A stretch of DNA of 64,000 bases from Adiantum capillus-veneris (Eukaryota; Streptophyta; Polypodiopsida; Polypodiales; Pteridaceae): assembly GCA_014529385.2 (NCBI GenBank), contig CM043970.1:43940779-44004778 (forward strand), in the 5' to 3' direction. Both the position numbers and the translations under genes were made by a program. Below the pieces are notes generated by a model, which saw nothing but the letters and a program-made list of their open reading frames with translations, was not told where the DNA came from and ran no database searches. Positions 45,195 through 56,588 of the stretch are shown here, in pieces. The first letter of the stretch is position 1. The number at the start of each line of letters is the position of its first letter.

Positions 45195-46599
45195 AGAGAA
45201 CTTGAAACAATGGAACTTGAAATAACATTAGGGTTAGCTGCTAGCAACATGGTTAGTAGTACTGAACCATAATTAGATGGAAAAAAAAAAAATAAGTAGT
45301 TATTTCTTCTTCCCAAGCAAAAGGCTTTCTTAAAGGAAAAATGACAGTAAATCACTTTCAAGCAAGTGCAAGAGTATAAAATAATAAGAAAATGTTACCT
45401 TAGTGTATGCATGGTCTAGTCTTCTCCATGCTTTGGATGTAGTCGGCTTTTCACTTTGCTTGAGGACCACTAATTTGGCTACTTGGAATGAGATAATGGT
45501 AAGAGACAAAAGGAATTCAAGCTATGGAAAGCTTGAGAATTAGGAGAGAGAGAGAGGGAGAGTGTAGTGTGAAGAAGAAGATCAAGTTTTGACAAACTTG
45601 ATTAGGTTTTTCGCCATGAGTTCTATTGGAGAGATGTGTGTGTGTGTGTGTCGCAGTTCTAAAAATATACATATATGCAAAAGAACAAAACCTGTTCACA
45701 GACAAGAAATTCTAGGTAAATACAATAGAATTGTACAATAATTCATTTGCTTTTGAAAATAAATTTTGTACAAGGTAGTGAAGAGAACAAAGTAAAACAA
45801 GGGAAAAAGTAATCCCCAATTTAGAATTGATGTTGCTTTAAGGTAAAAGAAAAGCCCCATGTCATCAACCACGTCGAACAGTATGTTTTAATCAAAGAAG
45901 GTAGCCCGCACCTTCACCCATAGTAAACAAGAAAACGCTCGGTTAGCAATTGTTACTGTGTACATGTGATGCATGGGCATCCCAGTTGTTATCCATGTCC
46001 GACATACTTTTATTAAAGCCTGTTACAAACTAAATTTCATTCCATGTTACCATCTACTACTCAATCCTTCCCTCTCTTTTTATTTAGAAAAAGTGACAGT
46101 TTAAGTTTTTTTTGTAAGGAAAAAGAATATATGTATGTATTGATAGTGTATACCGTCATGCTACTATTTTGAAAAACAACAGCTAGGCAAATCTATGCAA
46201 TTAAAAAAAAGCATTACCCAGAACCAGCACAGAAGCAGATAGAGAAAAGTTGAAGTAAGGCTAAAAAGTCGGGACCAGCTAAAGCAAAGTCGACGAAATC
46301 TCTTACACTAGAGAGAACCTATTAAACCATCAACCCTTAAAATTTTTCCTTGTAGCCGCATCAAGCAGGTAGGCGAACATCTTCCTACATACTAAAATAA
46401 CATAAAGAAAGAGCGAATACTGGCAAGCTTAGTTTATTGTATAGCTGAGGTTCCACACTAAAACTAGGCAAACAGTAACTAGTCAACAAACCGAGCAGGT
46501 GGTGAGCCACAAAAACTATCAGCAGTCTTACAGGTAGGTGATGTAAGAAGGTAAAAGAGATCAAGTAAAAATGTAAAAAATTCTACATCAATAGGGTAA
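45195..46599. repeat. Right-arm segment matching 19280-21060
   Basis: Inverted copy without a recognisable gene. It includes the mirror of the leader/donor-like sequence at 45396-45620. At 46599-46600 the sequence jumps over the 8.9-kb block present in the left arm. Confidence 0.75.
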
Positions 46600-47070
46600 G
46601 CGATAGAGCATCCAAAAGGACAGGGTCACAATATGCAGGCGGTAGCAAGAACACGCCATACTGGTGATACAAAAGGTTAGGGTTAATATGCAGCATGGAC
46701 TCACTATTATAATAATTACAAAAATGAGGCTAAAAATGAATCCCATTACCATTTAGTGCTAGTGAAGAAAACAAGAGAAATAGTAAATGGCAGTAGCTAG
46801 TTAAGACTTTTTTTAACTAAAGCCGAAGCCCACCTCAAAAGATTTTTTATGCGGTAAGGACTCCGACATTAGAAGGATTCTGACGAATAATTACCAATAA
46901 TATCGACATATTATAAGAGACTAATATCAGTCGGATTACCAAATAGGTATGTTCCAAGGGGAATATATGGCATGAAAAAAAGTTACAGTGTTACAGTATT
47001 CAAGAAGTGAGGGCACATAAGGAGGGTATTTAGTACGGATAACATCCAAAAAGAGGTTGCAATGAGGGTC

Positions 47071-47078
47071 TATATAAG
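47071..47078 (+). promoter_or_regulatory. Candidate TATA box (right arm)
   Basis: TATATAAG about 120 bp upstream of the ATG at 47197. Same relation as in the left arm. Confidence 0.45.
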
Positions 47079-47196
47079 ACAGGCATATTCTATCACAGAA
47101 TGCACTGTAACCAACTTGGGCACTTCTTATCTTACGAGCAGCTTACAAGTTTCTTCCATAGCTTGTCTTTAGCTGTGTCTTTATACTTTATCATCT

Positions 47197-47567
47197 ATGG
47201 CTTATATTCAAGAACAAGAATTAGCGATATCTCTTGCTCATTATAGTCAAGAGAGTCAATCTGGGAGACCACCATACTTCATTATGAGCGTCTTCTATTC
47301 CCTCAATTAGGAACATCTGTACAAAATAAAGCGTGGATTTATTGATCGGTTATATTTGCTATCACAGTTTCTACCACATCATAAAATATATTTGTATCCT
47401 CATTTCGCATACCCTTACGAGGATACTTTAACCAGACACCCTATACCAAAGAGTTAGGAGTGATTTTAGTTAACGAGATCTTACCTTTGGATGAGCGCAC
47501 AAACATTTGTTACTATTGTGACAGCTGCCTGTGTGATCATGTAATGGGTTGGTTAAATGAGATGTAA
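47197..47567 (+). pseudogene. Unrecognised ORF with Cys-rich C-terminus (right-arm copy)
   Basis: From ATG 47197 a 37-codon frame (MAYIQEQELAISLAHYSQ...) reaches TAG at 47308. This copy lacks the early stop of the left arm but has its own small deletions. Shifted frames then give RGFIDRLYLLSQFLPHHKIYL and a tail ending NICYYCDSCLCDHVMGW before TAA at 47565-47567. No family is assigned. It converges with the Penelope-like RT on the opposite strand. Confidence 0.45.
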
Positions 47568-47895
47568 TGGTGAAAAAAAGAAAAAAAGTTTTATAGACTC
47601 AATGCCATTCTTTTTCATTATAATCATTTGTAGTGAAACATGAGTAAGGATCAATGCAATTGTGTGTTTGTGTGTGTGTGTGTATGCCCAGTCATTCCTA
47701 GGCACCATAATCTACGAGGTAGTAGACCCCAAGAAAATTGGCCTACTACCTTGACAAGAGAACAAAAGATTTCGAAAAGAAAGGGTTTTCTTTACAAAAA
47801 TATTTATTGAAGATTATTTTATTCTGGTTTAATGAGACTAATCAAGTTTTGTAGCTCATACTTAAGGCCGGACCATTTACGCATTTTTAAGGAAT
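47568..47895. other. Intergenic segment between convergent relics
   Basis: Contains a (GT)n tract near 47666-47686 and AT-rich DNA. It probably includes decayed 3' sequence of the RT gene (frames with stops beyond 47896). Confidence 0.5.
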
Positions 47896-48445
47896 TTAGA
47901 TACATGCAACAATGTCTTTTTTAGAAAACCCATTATTGATAAACTTGGTAATCAGAGTGTTGATTTCTTCATATGCTAAAAAGCTCTCTGGCGAGGCATA
48001 AACTATAAGGAATGTCATTTCTAGACATGTGTGTAAGGAGTTTTTAAAGGTTCTATTGCTTTTCCTTTTGGTAAATACAGAGGATTTTCTCTTTAATTTC
48101 CAAAAGAAACGAGTATAAAAATTACCCAAGAATGGGGGAGTTAAAGTAACCTCGATATTCAAGAAGTGAGTCCTAGAGACAAACCATTTATGTAGCCTCA
48201 TTATTCTATCTAGGAAGGTAGGTTCAATATTAAGACAGGTCGGATAAATCTCTCTAAGCGTTTCTTCGAACATGGGATTGTTCAGGCTACATAGGTCATC
48301 CATAAACCTAAACATATGCATAAAGTGTGAAAGTAACGAAGCCCTGGCTGGGTCACTCATCATTTTTAAGAGCCATTGAAATTCGAAGTGACAAAGATAA
48401 AGATTACACATAACAGGAGAACAAGAAAATCCCATTGGGATCCCT
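47896..48445 (-). pseudogene. Penelope-like reverse transcriptase relic (right-arm, longer copy)
   Basis: 179 codons open from 48435, with the same frame reaching QILGIPMG upstream. Motif B is GIPMGFSCSPVMCNLYL. Motif C FRFMDDLC is followed by SLNNP and EIYP. Then FLNIEVTL, FTKRKSNRTFKNSLH, and a C-terminal helix ITKFINNGFSKKDI that the left copy has lost. RT fingers and motif A are missing, as is any endonuclease. Penelope-like elements normally encode RT, with or without a GIY-YIG domain. The neighbouring frame at 48504-48698 (minus) may be a decayed upstream part. Confidence 0.72.
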
Positions 48446-49260
48446 AAAATCTGTTATCATGTCCAGGCAGGTGCATGTGGCTGACCGTCGACACACAACA
48501 TGACTATTTGACATCTATACATCGTTCGCCATACTGGAAAAAAAATATCACATTAGAAAATCTTCCAAATTCATGTAAACACCTTGTTATATACACATTT
48601 CTATGCATATAGCTCCTACTATGTACAAACAAAAAGTGGTTCATCAACGTTGAACTCGTAAATGATTTGAAGGTGGAAAATCCTTCGAATATAATCACTA
48701 TACCTCTAAAAGGTTCGCCCTTGAGATCTAGTCATTTATGAAGATCTCTTCATATGTGCCCTCTGTGTCCATGTCTTTCAGCCTTATGTATGCCTAAGTA
48801 GTGCTAGAAAGGAACATATACTTAATGTAATTAAACCTACAAAGTTTGAAACATATATTTTATTATTTTTTTGTTAAATTCCTGCAAATATAGTCACTTA
48901 AGTCCCCCTTGAGACTTCATTGTCTATCAAGATGTTCCCTTTCTGTCCATGTCTAATTTCACTCATGGGCATGCCTGAGAAGTTCTCGAAAGAAACATGG
49001 ATTTATTGTAATCACACCTACCAACTTTGGAATTTACCTCAACTTCACCTTTGAAGGTGAAAAGGCGTACAAAATAAAGAGAGACTTAATGTAAAAGCAT
49101 CTGAATATGATCGCTTTACCACTAGAAGGATCCCCGTTAGGTTTGCATTGTTTATCAAGGTCTCCTGATATGTGTCTTCACTCTTGGATATGCTTGAGGA
49201 GTGCTCTAAAGAAACATAGATTCAATGTAGCTACCCCTACTACCTACAAAACTTTATTAT
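48446..49260. other. Right-arm segment upstream of RT relic
   Basis: To 48600 it matches 8212-8349. From about 48600 to 49260 it has no left-arm counterpart. A 64-codon minus frame (48504-48698) could belong to the RT gene's upstream part, but no motif is seen. The rest holds repeated phrases about AGAAACATAGATTTA and no gene. Confidence 0.5.
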
Positions 49261-49281
49261 TCTCTCTCTCTCTCTCTCTCT
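49261..49281. repeat. (CT)n at right-arm breakpoint
   Basis: Partner of the (GA)n at 184-236. Arm homology is interrupted on its inner side. Confidence 0.93.
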
Positions 49282-49639
49282 TTGTTCACAATGTAGACTA
49301 CCTCACATTCTCTAGTCATGTCCAATCCCCACACACCTTGGTCTAGAGGTGCACGGAGATCAAAACCACTGGGTTATAATATTGTCTTTATTGGTCAATG
49401 CTTATATTTGTGGGTACGAGAAATCTACACACCCACGTCTACATGATAGTGCATGTAGTGGACAAAACCCCTTTGCCTCTTCTCTAGCTATAGCATTTCA
49501 CATCATCTTAACATCTTTTCACAGTAGATCTTTGTTTGAGGGATTACTTAGCACATTACATGTTGGCCTCCAATCTGAGTATCATGCCGTTGAAAGCTTT
49601 CCAACTTAAGGTCGCATCCGTAGAGAGGACGAGAGGGAT

Positions 49640-50245
49640 CTAAGGTAGACTCTAAGATAAAAACTCAATCTAAAATCTAATCTTAAATTTAACCTAATTG
49701 AACATGTGGTGATTCGCAGCTAATTGAATATGGCTAGTGTGTGAGTTAACATGTGTCAAATTTTGATGGGAATATACATATTGTTGTGTAACTAGTGTCT
49801 GCTCTTTCGGCAAAGCGCGCCTTCATTGACATGCACTAAAATCTAACCTAAATCTAGAAAAAGTTAGACCATCAAACATAAATTTAGATCTAATGTAATC
49901 TTAAACTCAAAATAAACCTAAATCTAGTCTAATCTTAAATCTAATTACCTAAACCTAAATGTAATATAACTTAAATCTAAATTTAATGTACTTAATTTTA
50001 AATCTTGCCTTAATCTTAATCTTAATCTAAATCTAATTTAATATTAAACTCAACATAAACCTAAATTTAATCCAATCTTAAATCCTAAACCTAAATGTAA
50101 TCTAACTTAAATCTAATATAGCTAGCTAATCTTTAATACTTTCTTAATTTTAAATCTAACTTAATCTTAATCTAACGTAAATCTACATCTAACCTAATCT
50201 TAAACTCAACATAAACATAAATCTAAATGTAATCTAACCTAATCT
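49640..50245. repeat. Degenerate telomere-like CTAAAT-rich array
   Basis: G-poor plus strand composed of variants of AATCTAA, CCTAAAT and CTTAAAT. Near-telomeric CCTAAACCTAAATG occurs twice (about 49950 and 50085). A higher-order period is visible from AAACTCAA at about 49902, 50045 and 50202 (143 and 157 bp). Interstitial telomeric origin is inferred; exact plant CCCTAAA runs are absent. Confidence 0.55.
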
Positions 50246-50345
50246 CTTTCTCTCTTTGTTTTTTGCCCTTACCTCTCTCTTTCGTCTTCTCCCCCCCCCT
50301 CTCTCTCTCTTTGGTTTTTTATTCTCTCTTTCTTTCTTTTTGTTT

Positions 50346-50395
<50 letters not shown>
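50246..50395. repeat. CT-rich tract with (CT)n, joins copia RT
   Basis: Pyrimidine-rich sequence ending in a (CT)n run at about 50349-50391. The copia RT frame runs directly into it, giving an artefactual Arg-Glu repeat tail. Confidence 0.92.
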
Positions 50396-50397
<2 letters not shown>

Positions 50398-51281
50398 TTT
50401 GGTGTAGTGATCAGCAAATCATCGACATAAAGAACCACAATGAGAAGTATATCACCCTCACGTATTACATACAATGTACTTTCTGTTGGACTCTTACGAA
50501 AGCCTCGTTTGACCAAATGAGTGTCAACTTTCTCATACCAAGCACGAGGAGATTTCTTCAACCCACACAAAGCAATCTTACATCTACACGCTTTGTCCTC
50601 TGGTCCTTTTATGACAAAACCGCGAGGCTGCGTTACATAAACTTCCTCAAATATGTCACCATTCAAGAAAGCAGTAACAATGTCTGATTGATGTACTTCC
50701 GAACCAAAATGAGCTGTCAATGCACATACTAAACGCATAGTAGTCATACGAGAAGTGGGAGAAAAAGTCTCTTCATAATCTATGCCTTTTTGTTGTGAAT
50801 AACCCTTTGCAACAAGTCGAGCCTTATGGCGATCGATCTCACCATCTAGCTTGCGTTTCAACTTGTACACACACTTTGTACCAATGGAATTTTTGCCAGG
50901 AGGCAAATCACATAAAGTCCATGTGTCATTTTCTATAAGTGCATCATATTCTGATTGCATGGCAACCATCCAATTTTCTAAATTCTGTGCTTCATCAAAA
51001 GAGAGAGGCTCCTCAACATCATGTAAGCTAGACACAGCCAAAGCATAACAATCTAATGCATAAGATGCATGGCGAGAGCCTGAACGAGTAACCTTTTCTT
51101 TCAGCACTATAACGAACAAAAATACATTTGACAACCTTATGATCCAATTTTTTGGGTTGTGTTTGTGGCACCAAAGCATATACCAAACATGAAAAAACAG
51201 CATGTGCTCAATAGAAGGCTTTCTATCATGCCATGCGTCATATGGTGTAATAGACTGCAAATTAAAGATTTCGTAGGACAC
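50396..51281 (-). pseudogene. Copia reverse transcriptase, truncated at motif C
   Basis: WMVAMQSEYDALIENDTWTL, YKLKRKLDGEIDRHKARLVAKGYSQ, motif A HQSDIVTAFLNGDIFEEVY, LKKSPRAWYEK and VLYVDDLLITTPND, then directly (GA)n. The open frame of about 295 codons is the best preserved part. Everything 3' of the DD motif is missing. Confidence 0.9.
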
Positions 51282-52130
51282 CTGTTAAGTACATAAGTGG
51301 CACACATGATGGCCTCAAGCCAAAAAGAATGCGGCAAAGCTTAACTTTATACCATACATCATGCCATTTTCGTCAGTGACCTATTTTTCCTTCAGCAACA
51401 CCATTTTGCTGAGGTGTATAAGGAACAATACATTGGTGTTTTATCCCACGACTAGCCAGAAATGCATTAAATTCATGAGACATACTCCCCCCCTCGATCG
51501 GAACGGAGGGTGCCCATAGTACATTTCGAGACATTTTCTGCCATAGCCAGAAATTGTTTGAAGCACATCAAAACTTCGGACTTCGCTTTAAGAGGAAATA
51601 CCTATGCATGCCTGGAGTAATCATCAATGAAAGTCACGAAGTAAAGGTAATTTCCCAAGGACGGAGTTTGCATGGGCCCACAATCATCACTATGCACAAG
51701 CTGCAACCTGCATGTGGCCCTAACTGAACCATCCTTTGGAAACTTCGAATGCTGCATTTTACCCAGAATACAGCCTTCACAAACAGGTTTGACAGGTGCT
51801 TTAAGAGGCAGCAAAGAAGTAACCATATCAGATTTTTGCAAATGCAGCAAACTGGCAAAATTCAGACGATCGAAACGTGCATGCCAAAGTTTTGCATCTG
51901 AAATAGCCCTTGAATTTGCAACTGCATTTGCAAAAACTTTTCCACACTTGTCATACAAAGTGAGCTTATAAAGCCCACGGCACAAAAGGCTAGATACAAC
52001 AATTTCATCACCAAAACTAAGATCATGAATTGTACATCTGTCATCCACAAATTTGACTACAAGTCCAATTCTAGCAAGTGCGGATAGAGACAAGAGATTC
52101 TTCTTGATCCCAGGTACATAAAGTGCATCA
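51282..52130 (-). pseudogene. Copia integrase (copy 2)
   Basis: LYVPGIKKNLLSLSALARIG leads into the zinc region WHARFDRLNF ... CEGCILGK, where the second His of HHCC appears replaced (GH to DR). The first catalytic Asp is in LVHSDDCGPM, and FVTFIDDYSRHA follows. The middle of the core is degraded near 51340-51600. FWLEAIMCATYVLNRCPTKS follows. Confidence 0.83.
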
Positions 52131-52496
52131 ACAAGTGTGAAGGAACTGCCATTTGCAACAGTAAGCACAATCTTTCCAACTCCCTGAACCGGATAAGAGG
52201 CATTGTTGGCACAAGTGACTGAATTTGACTTGAGGAACAGACTCGAGAGAGGTGAACAATTCACGATGAGAGGTAAGGTGCTTTGTAGCACCACTGTCGA
52301 AATACCACACATGTGAATCTGCATCAACTGACAAGCATGCATCATGGACAACAAGATTGTAAGTGCACTCTGCACTAAAAGCCCATTTTGCATTATAGTC
52401 TCCTTTTGGAGAAGACTCAACAATGGCTGCATTTGCAGTGGAGCCAGCATTTGCAGTGGAACCACCCTCTTTCTTCTTAGCCTCTTTGGCCTTCAA
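52128..52496 (-). pseudogene. Copia protease (copy 2)
   Basis: In a new frame after the zinc-knuckle shift. WYFDSGATKHLTSHRELF contains the retropepsin D-S-G-A site. A Lys/Glu-rich linker precedes it. Confidence 0.82.
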
Positions 52497-53430
52497 CTTA
52501 GGACACTATTGATCAAGTGATCATTAGCTTTACAATAATGGCAATTCATCTTCTTTTTGCCCTTGTCACCAAAATAGCCAGACGAAGTGGTACCAACAAA
52601 AGCATTGGGAACAGAAGTTTTGCCACTCGTAGCAGAACCATAAGAAGTGGCTACATTGCTATTACCACGCTTTCTTTGAGAAGCAATAAAAGCCTGTTCA
52701 ACTGCACGCTGTCTAGTCCTGTTTTTTCTGGAAAGTGACTCTTGCAACAGCAATGTGCATAATGCATCAAACTTGACAACTTCTAGATTTCCTTGGGTCA
52801 TAAGTGTCCAAGTACTAGCAAAAGTCTGGTAAGAATCTGGTAAGGCATCAAGAACTGTGTGCACAAGGGAACCGTGGGCACAAGGGAACTGTGGGCACAA
52901 GGGAACTGTCTGAAAGGACTTCACCTGTAGAAATAAGTTGCTCATTGATATCCTTGACACCAGCAAGAAAATCGTCCATATCATCTTCCTCATGCATAAT
53001 CTTTGACTCCAACTCTTTACGCAGCAAAGAAATTTTAGCCTCATTGCGGCTTGCATAAAGACCTGCTAGAATATCCCAAGGCTGTTTTGCAGATTTCGTT
53101 GAACGAATGTGAGCAACAATGGTGCACTTTACAGACAACGCAATCAATGCATGATCCTGCACATCCTTTACATCCCAATGAGCTTATTTTGCCGTAGGCA
53201 AAACAACTCTAACAGGAGCAATCCTTGCAGCAAGACCTGCAACATCCTCAACATCGCCTACATCCTCAGAACCAAGACGTACATCAATGTCCTGCACAAT
53301 GTTCCAGACACCCTTTGACACAAGAACATGTTGCATCATATAAGCCCACATAGGGTAGCTGTCCCCATCCAACCTGTCCTCAGCAGCAAACATCTTGAAC
53401 ACATCTGTGTTGTTGTCAGCCTAGTAAATG
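52493..53430 (-). pseudogene. Copia Gag (copy 2)
   Basis: Reads FKMFAAEDRLDGDSYPMWAYMMQHVLVSKGVW, then after a stop KSAKQPWDILAGLYASRNEAK and EDDMDDFLAGVKDINEQL. It ends at a zinc knuckle CHYCKANDHLIN, where a one-base deletion just before the final Cys shifts the frame. The gag ATG present in copy 1 (34733) is destroyed here. Frame changes occur near 52850-53060, within a tandem GGAACTGTGGGCACAAG duplication (52866-52910). Confidence 0.85.
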
Positions 53431-53769
53431 TTGCACTTGATGTGAAAACTTCTCGAAAATAGGAGAAACAGAATGGGAACAACACATTCTATATAGCACA
53501 AACCGTAGAAGACTATGAGGCACATGTTATGTAGAAAACGGCACTGATAAAAATTCTGCACAAAATGACAAAATAGCCTGTATACTGCCTGTACTGGAAA
53601 CGGAGGCCGAAATTAGCCCAAAGCGAAAATCTGAGAAGACTAAGCTCTACGAGTTTTCCTGGAATTTTTGTCGACCTGTACAAACGCTTACCAAAGCTCA
53701 CTGAAATCGTAGAAAGTGAGCAGGCGTGTGCTGGAGCAGCTGGCAACTAAGCCTGGGAGGATGCAACCT

Positions 53770-53781
53770 GCTCTGATACCA
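53770..53781 (-). promoter_or_regulatory. Primer-binding site of copia copy 2
   Basis: TGGTATCAGAGC on the minus strand, two bases from the LTR start at 53784. Confidence 0.88.
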
Positions 53782-53783
53782 AT

Positions 53784-54170
53784 TGTTGGAATTAGTGTTG
53801 CAGAGAAATGCACACAGCTTGGAGAAGATGAAGGAAGCTCAAGGCACACAATAGAGAGTGTGTTACTTAGTGTGCAATGGAAAGATAGATAGCTCTAGAG
53901 TGATGGGAGTATAAACAATGCACAGGGGAGAAAACCTCCTAAACAGGGAAAAAATGCCCCGGCCGTCCTAGTGTGTTCACACACATCACTACCACATGTA
54001 TATGGTAACACACAACATTGACCATCAGTGAACCCTTTCCTCTTTAAATTTTGAGCAATTGGTAGGACCCAAGTACAGACTATCCACATTAAAAAAAAAC
54101 TTAAAGTGATTTTGTATAGACCATACATCAGACAATACATGTAACCACCACTTCTCAGTCCTGTGTAAAT
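53784..54170 (-). repeat. Truncated 5' LTR of copia copy 2
   Basis: Matches 35084-35470, then stops where LINE sequence begins (about 54171). The outer 40 bp of the LTR and about 200 bp of LINE 3' sequence present in copy 1 are missing. Confidence 0.8.
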
Positions 54171-54938
54171 TTGATTATTTCAACTATAGATTAGATTATA
54201 GTCTAGCACCTTAAAAGCAAAAATCCAAATCAGACTTTCAAACCCCAAATAATTCCCTGTATATCTTATTCTACCTTTCCACAACAAGAAAGCACATGAC
54301 TTATTCCAAGATATAATAATCATAGTACTAACATCAAAGCCAATATTAAGTGAATCTGCTGAAAACAATTTATCCCTAGAAGCTAGGTGCCAAACAGCAT
54401 GGAAGTAGACCACTGAAGCTTCTAAGATTTTCCACATGCATAAGGACCAATCATTGTTTGCTTCAAGCTTCTGCTTAATGAGACATGCCCTTCTATCATG
54501 AGCATGCAGAGTCAAGTTGAAAACATGAAGAGCCCCCAGAGAGTAAGGAAAAAAATTATTATTTTGAGCAATCATAGCAGCAGAGGTAGAGGCACTCTTC
54601 CACAAGGACTTAGAAATCAAGACAATACAGATTTGAAGCATTTTCTCAGACCAGTCCAATAATGGATGATAACAAAGCATATAGGGAACAAATATAGGTT
54701 GTACTATTCTCAATCTAGCATGCAAAGGCCATAGATCACAAAACCAAGAAGCAATTTTCCCCTTGACTCTATCAATAAGCCACTGCTACAATTTCTTTTG
54801 AGTAGCCCCAACTCCTATGGGACATCCCAGATGCCTGAAGATATGATCTTTTGGATATCTCTTGCCAGCCCAAATAAGAGCATCAAAGGATCTCACAAAG
54901 ATATCAATCAAGAAAATAGTCAAGTTCATGGTTAACCC
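54171..54938 (-). pseudogene. LINE ORF2 fragment, 3' part (copy 2)
   Basis: Direct repeat of 35790-36538: LRIVQPIFVPYMLCYHPLLDW, HAVWHLASRDKLFS. Interrupted at 54938 by the non-autonomous LTR element. Confidence 0.88.
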
Positions 54939-55080
54939 TGTTGAGCTTATATGTGAAGCTACTCAATATATGGCTTCTCTATATATGGCACCCAGGTCCC
55001 CTCTATATATACATCATCTCATGTGTGTATTCTACACACTTTGGGGTTCTACTTCTGTGTTCTCTCCTTGTCTCTCAACA
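54939..55080 (+). repeat. 5' LTR of non-autonomous element copy 2
   Basis: 142 bp, TGTTGAG...CTCAACA; reverse complement of the copy-1 LTRs with few changes. Confidence 0.95.
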
Positions 55081-55136
55081 TGGTATCAGAGCAGTACATT
55101 TTTGTTTTCAATTTCTTTCCTGATCAAAAACGATTT

Positions 55137-55665
55137 TGCAGAAACTACACACGTGAGGGATCGGAATCGATGTGGTCTACAACTTTGCAGAAGGAAGTTT
55201 TTTCAAATTCTGCACCGATTTTGATTTATCATTCGCGGACTGCGTACATACCTGAAAAACAGCTTCCGCGTTTTGTTTTTGATTTTTCTGCTAATTGGAA
55301 ATGATTTTGCAAAAACTACCTATCAAAGAGACCGGAATCGATGTGGTCTACAACTTTGCAGAAGGAAGTTTTTTCAAATTCTGCACCGATTTTGAGTTAT
55401 TGTTCACGGACTGCGTACATACCTAAAAAGCAATTTTTGCTTTTTGTTTTTGATTTTTGTGCTTATTGAAAACGATTTTGCCAAAACTACCCGCGAGCAA
55501 GACCGGAATCGATGTGGTCTACAACTTTGCAGAAGGAAGTTTTTTCAAATTCTGCACCGATTTTGAGTTATTGTTCGCGGACTGCGTACATACCTGAAAA
55601 GCAACTTCCGCTTTTTGTTTTTGATTTTTCTGCTAATTGAAAACGATTTTGCAGAAACTACCCGT
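55137..55665. repeat. 171-bp tandem array in element copy 2
   Basis: Three units marked by the AAACTAC junctions near 55137, 55309, 55481 and 55652. Same monomer as 14870-15780 in inverted orientation. Confidence 0.9.
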
Positions 55666-56446
55666 GCCATGATGTTGTTTCGTTGATACAATGATTATTC
55701 TCGGTGATATCATGATGCTTTTCGTTGATACCATGATCATTTATTCATTTTTATTGACATAATGATGATATTTTGTTAATACTTTGATGGTATTCATTGA
55801 TCACTACATTGATAAATGTTGTTTTTTGTAGTATATACACATATCATTTGTATCACGTAATCACACATTTTGTACTTTTACGTTTATACTTTATGTACCA
55901 TATGTTGTCGTGCGTATATATGTCGTCAAAAGAGTGGCGTCGCGAACCATCTCTTATGGCATTGTGAACGTAATTATTTCATTAACGATGCTAATAATTT
56001 TCATGACTTTTTTTTTTTTGGAGTCTATGATCTATGTAGGATTGATCAAAGAATTGATTTTATGAAGACAAACTTGGTGACAATAAAAGATTTATGAAGA
56101 TATGTTTGGTGATGCCATATTGATGACAACATGAAGACATGTTTGGTGATGCGATACTGATGACAAGCTACACAGCAGATTCACAGAGACACTTTTGATT
56201 ACAAGCTAATCGATAGCTTTTACACCTCTTTATTGAACCTTTGTATTCATTATTGTATTTGATAGGAGTAATGTAACTCCTCATAAAACATTCATTTTAA
56301 AAGGAGTGATGTAGCTCCTCGTAAACATTTGTATATTCAATGATTTTTATAATATAACGGTGGGTGTATATAGAGCTGTGGGTTTTTCCCTTGATCTCCC
56401 AAGGGTTTTTTTCATCCACAGTTAGGGACCCTTATTTGAGCGGGGG

Positions 56447-56588
56447 TGTTGAGCTTATATGTGAAGCTACTCAATATATGGCTTCTCTATATATGGCACC
56501 CAGGTCCCCTCTATAAATACATCATCTCATGTGTGTATTCTACACACTTTGGGGTTCTACTTCTGTGTTCTCTCCTTCTCTCTCAACA
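56447..56588 (+). repeat. 3' LTR of non-autonomous element copy 2
   Basis: 142 bp; two mismatches to 54939-55080. Confidence 0.95.

Larger units (their letters stand above)
38293..49464 (-). repeat. Right arm of large inverted repeat
   Basis: Inverted copy of left-arm segments: 26628-19280, 10360-8212 and 182-1. Relative to the left arm it lacks the copia and LINE blocks. It additionally holds about 900 bp with a LINE relic (44100-45000) and about 530 bp at 48730-49260. Part of it (to 43120) is also repeated directly at 58370-63017. Confidence 0.92.
50396..54170 (-). mobile_element. Ty1/copia retrotransposon, 3'-truncated (copy 2)
   Basis: Minus-strand 5' LTR (truncated), PBS, gag, protease, integrase and RT up to motif C, where it is cut by the (CT)n tract. 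RNase H and the 3' LTR are missing. Its gag/LTR part (53021-54170) is directly repeated at 34331-35480. It is a different family from the copia at 10511-18589. Numerous frameshifts are present. Confidence 0.9.
54939..56588 (+). mobile_element. Non-autonomous short-LTR retrotransposon, copy 2 (nested in LINE)
   Basis: 1650 bp with 142-bp LTRs (54939-55080 and 56447-56588; two mismatches). The PBS TGGTATCAGAGC (55081-55092) and purine tract TTGAGCGGGGG (56436-56446) adjoin the LTRs. A perfect AACCC target duplication flanks it (54934-54938, 56589-56593). The uninterrupted site is visible in the duplicated LINE at 36531-36550. It is the same family as 13242-15964, with a shorter 171-bp array and almost no 43-bp minisatellite. 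No protein is encoded. Confidence 0.95.
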
